DNA of 11,159 nucleotides. Source: an uncultured Chlorobiaceae bacterium (lineage in GTDB: Bacteria; Bacteroidota; Chlorobiia; Chlorobiales; Chlorobiaceae). Positions within the stretch are counted from its first letter, which is position 1. Every line of letters begins with the position of its first letter. The notes beneath the pieces are model-generated. The model did no database searches. It was not told the origin of the DNA and saw nothing but the letters and a program-made list of their open reading frames with translations. Of this stretch, positions 8,396-11,159 are shown in pieces. The stretch is taken from NCBI GenBank assembly GCA_903838095.1, contig CAILXE010000426.1, forward strand, positions 1-11,159. The letters run 5' to 3'. The translations under genes and the position numbers were made by a program.

Positions 8396-9205
8396 CTAGC
8401 CTGAAACCATTTTTACATTCTTCCACCCCCTCACTCCACTTCGCTCATCAATTCTCAAATCGTTTCTTAATCTAACGCCAAACTGCTCCTGAACTATAGG
8501 AACGACCATTGCCTTAAAATCACTTCTCTTCACTGGTTCCAAGTTCTGTTGCTTCGCTAATCTTAAGAAGACGCTATAGGCATCAGCTAGCAAAAGCACT
8601 TTCCCAGGTTCAGCGGTCAGCAAGCTCTCTACAAAACGTCTAGCTACGCGTTCCTGAAGCTCCTGGCCTTTGATACGTTGATGAGGAGATGTGGGGCTAA
8701 AGAATGAAGAATCAGCGGCTAAAACCGACTTTGCCCTTTGAACGACGGCTTTGGTAATTTTATCGCTCCTCCATTCATGAAACAGGTTCAATTTATGCAC
8801 TGATTGAGGCATGTCTTGAACTGCTTTCATCATCAAGGCGCGGTAAAGATTCGCGAGTTTTTCTGCCGTTGTGGTTTTGTAGATGCCGTCTGAATCGCGA
8901 AAATACCAGGCGAGTTCAGATTCATAATAAATTACGTGATGGCCAAAATCACGACGACCTCCCAACACAGCAGCAAAGAAGTCGAGGTTAATGGAGATGG
9001 GCAAGACCTGAACTAAAAACTGGTCTAAAGGCTCCACAACCTCAAGGAATGGCGAACCGTGCTTTTCGTAGGCAAAGGGGTAGCGCTGGACAAACCATTC
9101 ATTCGGGGTTCTGGGTTCTTGAAGCTGCTTATCGAACTGACTGAATTTGGTCGGCTCGTACAACTTCAACTGCCCTGGCCTAGTTAATGCAATGTTTTCG
9201 CCCAT
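8396..9205 (-). CDS. 269-aa protein with a D5/P4 primase-like winged-helix C-terminus
   Basis: No full-length family is recognised. The N-terminal half is mixed and aromatic (PNEWFVQRYPFAYEKHG, VIYYESELAWYFRDSDG). The middle is helical and charged (about 115-195: EKLANLYRALMMKAVQDMP, HEWRSDKITKAVVQRAK). The C-terminal 60 residues read LADAYSVFLRLAKQQNLEPV-KRSDF...FGVRL...SGVRGWKNVKM. That resembles the winged helix that ends D5/P4-type phage and plasmid primase-helicases, which often have 'Y..f...nglepvsr.dF...l' and a final 'rGw.nv.L'. If so it may bind DNA in replication or its control, but no primase or Walker motif is seen. The start ATG at 9205 lies inside the end of the 56-aa gene, a 22-nt overlap that suggests translational coupling. 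It is the last gene of the minus-strand set. Confidence 0.75.
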   Translation of the reverse strand: MGENIALTRPGQLKLYEPTKFSQFDKQLQEPRTPNEWFVQRYPFAYEKHGSPFLEVVEPLDQFLVQVLPISINLDFFAAVLGGRRDFGHHVIYYESELAWYFRDSDGIYKTTTAEKLANLYRALMMKAVQDMPQSVHKLNLFHEWRSDKITKAVVQRAKSVLAADSSFFSPTSPHQRIKGQELQERVARRFVESLLTAEPGKVLLLADAYSVFLRLAKQQNLEPVKRSDFKAMVVPIVQEQFGVRLRNDLRIDERSGVRGWKNVKMVSG

Positions 9206-9354
9206 ACTAAAAGCTCATCGTCTGATGGAATTTTGGGTTTTAGACTCCCTTCACTCCTCAAAAAGTCCAACAGCCACTCTGAATAGGCCCATTTAACTTT
9301 TGCGTCGTTGATTTGATTGAGTCGCTGCAAAAAGGGATTGGATTCGTCGCTCAT
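9184..9354 (-). CDS. 56-aa small protein overlapping the 269-aa gene
   Basis: ATG at 9354-9352 opens 56 codons to TAA at 9186-9184. The product is acidic and amphipathic, with NPFLQRLNQINDAKVKWAYS followed by EWLLDFLRSEGSLKPK and DDELLVWAKTLH. It is not recognised. Support comes from context: its ATG is 5 bases after the stop of the 133-aa gene and its 3' end overlaps the next gene by 22 nt, the pattern of a coupled operon. No Shine-Dalgarno is visible; the sequence before ATG (AAGTAGT) resembles that before the next ATG (TTTTAGT). It could be a small DNA-binding or adaptor subunit, but nothing proves this. Confidence 0.65.
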   Translation of the reverse strand: MSDESNPFLQRLNQINDAKVKWAYSEWLLDFLRSEGSLKPKIPSDDELLVWAKTLH

Positions 9355-9359
9355 ACTAC

Positions 9360-9761
9360 TTAAAGATGCTGATTTATCCTAAGTTTTGGCTCGTCCTCAA
9401 CAAATCCAGTCGCAATCCCATACACCAGCATTCGGTTATATTCCTGCTCAAATTCAGCATCAGTTCTGGCATTGAGCGCTTCCATCTTCTCAAACAGTTC
9501 CTTGCCCAAATACCTGCGATTCGATTCTTTGCTCGATTCAGAACCAAAAAGCGGTGCAGCTGATTTCATTCCCGTCATCTCTTCGATTTGCTCTGGACTA
9601 AAACCCATAATGCTTAGCTTCTGGTCCCTCTCCAACCCAGATAATGAATTGGCCGGGAATTTGTTCTTGAGGAGATTGACCAAAGGCATCAAATCCTGAC
9701 ATTCCTGTTTCAAGGCATTTAGGTCTTGGTTCATGTTATTAGAAGTTTCAAAAGTAATCAT
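9360..9761 (-). CDS. 133-aa helical protein of unknown function
   Basis: The product is largely helical and acidic: NQDLNALKQECQDLMPLVNLL, then GFSPEQIEEMTGM (residues about 53-65), a short Ser-rich linker and a charged helix (YLGKELFEKMEALNARTDAE). The 'GFSPEQIEEMTGM' part looks like a small helix-turn-helix-like or UBA-like segment, but no family is recognised. Two starts are possible: ATG at 9761 (MITFETSNN) or ATG at 9734 (MNQDL). The first follows the conserved TATCCTTA-type element at fixed spacing and is preferred. It ends 5 bases before the 56-aa gene, so the two are likely co-transcribed. Confidence 0.65.
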   Translation of the reverse strand: MITFETSNNMNQDLNALKQECQDLMPLVNLLKNKFPANSLSGLERDQKLSIMGFSPEQIEEMTGMKSAAPLFGSESSKESNRRYLGKELFEKMEALNARTDAEFEQEYNRMLVYGIATGFVEDEPKLRINQHL

Positions 9762-10011
9762 AGCGTTGAAAAGTAAGGATAGGGGTTGGTATGTTTAGTT
9801 TTAGACTCGTTTTTAAGGTTTGAGGAACGAAACAATCCGAAGTTGAGACGGTGATTAAGACCTTATTATAAAATGCCTCACCAATCGCTCTGCCTGCCCA
9901 TTCTAGCGCATTGGTTAACTTGAATGTGGGATGGGGCGGATTGTAGTTTGAAGCGCAGAAATCGGGTTCAGCGCCGTTTACTAGCCAAATATATAATAAG
10001 GTCTTGGTCAT
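9748..10011 (-). CDS. doubtful 87-aa ORF inside a structured segment
   Basis: ATG at 10011 lies 8 bases after the nuclease stop (TAA 10022-10020) and the ORF ends TGA at 9750-9748, 14 bases into the 133-aa gene. The spacing suits an operon member. Against it, the product (MTKTLLYIWLVNGAEPDF...) fits no family, and the stretch contains a perfect 14-bp inverted repeat and a nested hairpin. The region could instead be untranslated leader or a small mobile repeat. No Shine-Dalgarno is seen. Confidence 0.35.
   Translation of the reverse strand: MTKTLLYIWLVNGAEPDFCASNYNPPHPTFKLTNALEWAGRAIGEAFYNKVLITVSTSDCFVPQTLKTSLKLNIPTPILTFQRYDYF
9759..9781 (-). promoter_or_regulatory. TATCCTTA-type element before the 133-aa gene start
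   Basis: On the minus strand the sequence TATCCTTACTTTTCAA begins at 9781 and is followed by CGCT and ATG at 9761-9759. The same element with 20 of 23 bases identical lies at 10561-10539 before another ATG. TATCCT could act as a -10 box giving an almost leaderless transcript, or the element could be a translation signal. No good -35 was seen. Confidence 0.35.
9857..10005. repeat. 149-bp segment bounded by a perfect 14-bp inverted repeat, with a nested hairpin
   Basis: AAGACCTTATTATA (9857-9870) is the exact reverse complement of TATAATAAGGTCTT (9992-10005), with 121 bases between. Inside, ACCAATCGCT (9880-9889) pairs with AGCGCATTGGT (9905-9915) apart from one bulged base, giving a 10-bp hairpin with a 15-nt loop. 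The terminal stem plus an internal hairpin looks like a folded leader or small RNA, or a miniature inverted-repeat element. No target-site duplication is obvious (flanks gatt and ggtc). It lies just after the nuclease stop and before the 133-aa gene. Confidence 0.6.
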
Positions 10012-10019
10012 AGGTTCGT

Positions 10020-10787
10020 TTAATGTTCGATTGTATGATAATGCGGGATTTGGTCCTGGAATTGGTAGGAAATGACGGTTTTGGTCTGTCCCCTCACCTC
10101 AAACGTATCGCAGGTCAATCTCGAACAGTGGTAGGGGTCGACGTTTTCCCTGATAAATGCTTGAACGGCCTTTGTAACCTTAGCTCCGGCCTGCTTGCAT
10201 TTGTGGGACTTGTTGTAGTATCGGGTTTCAAAGGATTTCACGACATCAAGGTAGTTCTGCTCATCTAAATAAAGTTGCTGTCTATCGTAGTTTTGATGGA
10301 CGAGCTTAATGAAACCGACGACAAAGCACTTTTCCCCGCATTGATTGAAGTCTTGCTGCATTTCTGGGTTAGGATGGCGATTAGCTTTGAGTTGTTTGTA
10401 GTGCTGTTTTAGGCGGTTGATGATGTTCCCTGTACTGCCTAAATACGTCTTGTCGGTCTTGGTGCATTTAATTTGATAAATGCCGCCTCTCCTCGACCAG
10501 CCTTTGACTACTTCTGATAGCGGTTGGGTTGGATTGTTCATAGATTTGAAAACTAAGGATAAATCTGATTCCTTAAAGATACGGTTGCTATTTGTATGTT
10601 TGGGTTGGGGCAATTGTTCGAGTTGGTTCATTTCCTGCCTCATTTCTACTTTGCTGTTACGACCGCGCCTCTCATTCAAACTCTGCGGAATATGATGTGA
10701 ACTGAAAAACGCTGGCATTAACCCATTTTCACTAGTTTGGTTGTTACCACCACCTATAGTAAACATAGGTGGTGGCAATAACCCCAA
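10020..10787 (-). CDS. GIY-YIG family endonuclease
   Basis: Counting from the TTG at 10787 (255 aa), the GIY-YIG domain spans about 102-192. It shows GIY (102-104), YLG in place of YIG (115-117), Arg125 in the following helix (INRLKQH), 'HPNPEMQQDFNQCGEKCFVV', and the acidic LDEQNYLD helix (E176, the usual metal-binding Glu), ending RYYNKSHKC. All expected catalytic positions are present, so the domain should be able to cut DNA. The C-terminal 60 residues are unassigned, with C197, H220-C221 and C226 that might bind zinc. Such single-domain enzymes occur in homing endonucleases and mobile elements; which applies here is unknown. The start is uncertain: the TTG and first ATG (10766) lie inside a large hairpin. 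ATG at 10541 (MNNPTQPL), just before the domain and after the TATCCTTA element, is a good alternative and gives 173 aa. Confidence 0.85.
   Translation of the reverse strand: MGLLPPPMFTIGGGNNQTSENGLMPAFFSSHHIPQSLNERRGRNSKVEMRQEMNQLEQLPQPKHTNSNRIFKESDLSLVFKSMNNPTQPLSEVVKGWSRRGGIYQIKCTKTDKTYLGSTGNIINRLKQHYKQLKANRHPNPEMQQDFNQCGEKCFVVGFIKLVHQNYDRQQLYLDEQNYLDVVKSFETRYYNKSHKCKQAGAKVTKAVQAFIRENVDPYHCSRLTCDTFEVRGQTKTVISYQFQDQIPHYHTIEH
10539..10561 (-). promoter_or_regulatory. TATCCTTA-type element before an internal ATG of the GIY-YIG gene
   Basis: On the minus strand TATCCTTAGTTTTCAA begins at 10561, is followed by ATCT, and ends in ATG at 10541-10539. It matches the element before the 133-aa gene at 20 of 23 positions with identical distance to ATG. 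This supports 10541 as a real start and suggests a shared promoter or translation signal for the two genes. The same bases could also simply encode residues 76-82 of the longer reading. Confidence 0.35.
10739..10783. repeat. large 19-bp-arm hairpin upstream of the GIY-YIG gene
   Basis: The left arm (10739-10757, starting GGTTGTTACCACC) and the right arm (10765-10783, ending GGCAATAACC) pair at 17 of 19 positions, plus one G-T wobble and one A-C mismatch, around a 7-nt loop (agtaaac). It lies between the partial winged-helix gene and the nuclease domain. It might be an operator, a replication or recombination site, or a leader structure. Because it covers the TTG and first ATG of the long reading, it argues for a downstream start. 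Confidence 0.75.
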
Positions 10788-10793
10788 CTCAAC

Positions 10794-10841
10794 GGTTGAA
10801 ACCAGTTAAAACACCTGGTTATAACCTTGGTGGTAACAACC
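10794..10841. repeat. GGTT/AACC palindrome cluster with a third copy of the 13-bp repeat
   Basis: GGTTGAAACCAG (10794-10805) and CTGGTTATAACC (10815-10826) form an inverted repeat with 10 of 12 matches; GGTTATAACC (10817-10826) is itself a perfect palindrome. GGTGGTAACAACC (10829-10841) is the exact reverse complement of 10739-10751. On the minus strand the motif GGTTRTTRCCACC thus occurs twice directly (10841-10829 and 10783-10771) and once inverted (10739-10751). This looks like a set of sites for a dimeric DNA-binding protein or small iterons. It starts 11 bases after the upstream stop. Confidence 0.6.
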
Positions 10842-10851
10842 GTTTTAACCC

Positions 10852-11159
10852 TCATAATTCTTTCTTCACCTCCGCAGATTTGGATGGCGCGATGTAATAA
10901 CCATGGCTGTTTTGAATACAGGCTTCAAAAGTAAGATTAGCCGGCAAAACTAAGGATACGCGGGAGAGCATAATCTTGGGGCGGACGGTGATTCTAGGGA
11001 TGTGGTATTCGAACAACCTCTCATCCCCCAACAACTCCGAGATTAATTTTGATGCTAGCTGCCTACCAATCCCGTTCTGGCCGCAAATCCTCACCAAATC
11101 ATCCTTGGCTACTAAACCGTCTTGGGGAACGTGCTTTAAGACATCCTCGACAGATTTAC
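10852..11159 (-). CDS. C-terminal part of a winged-helix-like protein (5' end outside the window)
   Basis: The frame is open from the window edge (first full codon 11157-11155) to TGA at 10854-10852, giving 101 residues. It starts KSVEDVLKHVPQDGLVAKDD and continues LVRICGQNGIGRQLASKLIS, ELLGDERLFEYHIPR and a beta-rich C-terminus (ITVRPKIMLSRVSLVLPANL). The first 60 residues have the helix-loop-helix-hairpin pattern of a winged helix, as at the end of many plasmid and phage replication or regulatory proteins. No specific family is recognised and the N-terminal function is unseen. It should not be assumed to begin at the internal TTG at 11097, because the frame runs on upstream without a stop. 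Confidence 0.6.
   Translation of the reverse strand, partial: KSVEDVLKHVPQDGLVAKDDLVRICGQNGIGRQLASKLISELLGDERLFEYHIPRITVRPKIMLSRVSLVLPANLTFEACIQNSHGYYIAPSKSAEVKKEL

Noticed and set aside
8380..8397. Possible bidirectional terminator between the convergent genes (GGCC...GGCC)
   Set aside because: The stem is only 4 bp and no T run follows on either strand.
9366..9699. Overlapping + strand ORFs opposite the 133-aa gene
   Set aside because: The minus-strand frame fits the operon spacing; the plus frames have no start context or family.
9857..10005. Group I intron housing the GIY-YIG gene
   Set aside because: The nuclease gene lies outside the inverted repeat and no conserved intron core or interrupted host gene could be identified.
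10739..10841. CRISPR array
   Set aside because: The repeats are short, few, in both orientations and unevenly spaced; there are no uniform spacers and no cas genes.

Overview
The window looks like chromosomal DNA of a free-living bacterium, most likely a member of the Verrucomicrobiota. This is inferred from three things: a very large secreted protein with a LamG-like domain, degenerate calcium-binding 'GxPDWW...GDGLxNxQ' segments and Fn3-like repeats; a small Lys/Ala-rich basic protein carrying the 'MSAAxxAxxSAAAKxRWA' motif twice; and gene starts that generally lack a Shine-Dalgarno sequence. No rRNA, tRNA, CRISPR array, integrase or transposase gene was seen.

Left part (1-1203, + strand). 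The window opens inside the 3' end of a gene whose C-terminus resembles DUF4431. Next comes a monocistronic gene for a 120-aa histone H1-like basic protein, closed by a clear intrinsic terminator. About 460 bases of largely featureless spacer follow, with one doubtful 36-codon ORF and a possible promoter at its right end.

Centre (1204-8337, + strand). This is a two-gene unit. A 2074-aa exported protein is built from a signal peptide, LamG-like domain, Ca-binding segment, five Fn3-like repeats, a long unassigned aromatic-rich middle, two Ca-binding loops and a C-terminal alpha/beta-hydrolase with HGYN and AHSLG motifs. Six bases later a 300-aa lipoprotein begins, with an N-terminal carboxypeptidase-regulatory-like beta-sandwich. 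They are probably co-transcribed and act together at the cell surface or outside the cell.

Right part (8396-11159, - strand). A compact, convergent block is read leftwards: the C-terminus of a winged-helix-like protein, a repeat-rich regulatory segment, a GIY-YIG nuclease, a doubtful 87-aa ORF that coincides with a perfect 14-bp inverted repeat, a 133-aa protein, an overlapping 56-aa protein and a 269-aa protein. The last ends in a segment resembling the winged helix of D5/P4-type primase-helicases. Tight spacing (8, 5 and -22 nt), a nuclease, and possible replication-type domains suggest an accessory or mobile-element module of unknown function. Its most unusual parts are the GGTT-RTT-RCCACC repeat cluster, the structured 149-bp segment, and a near-identical element placed at the same distance before two ATG codons.
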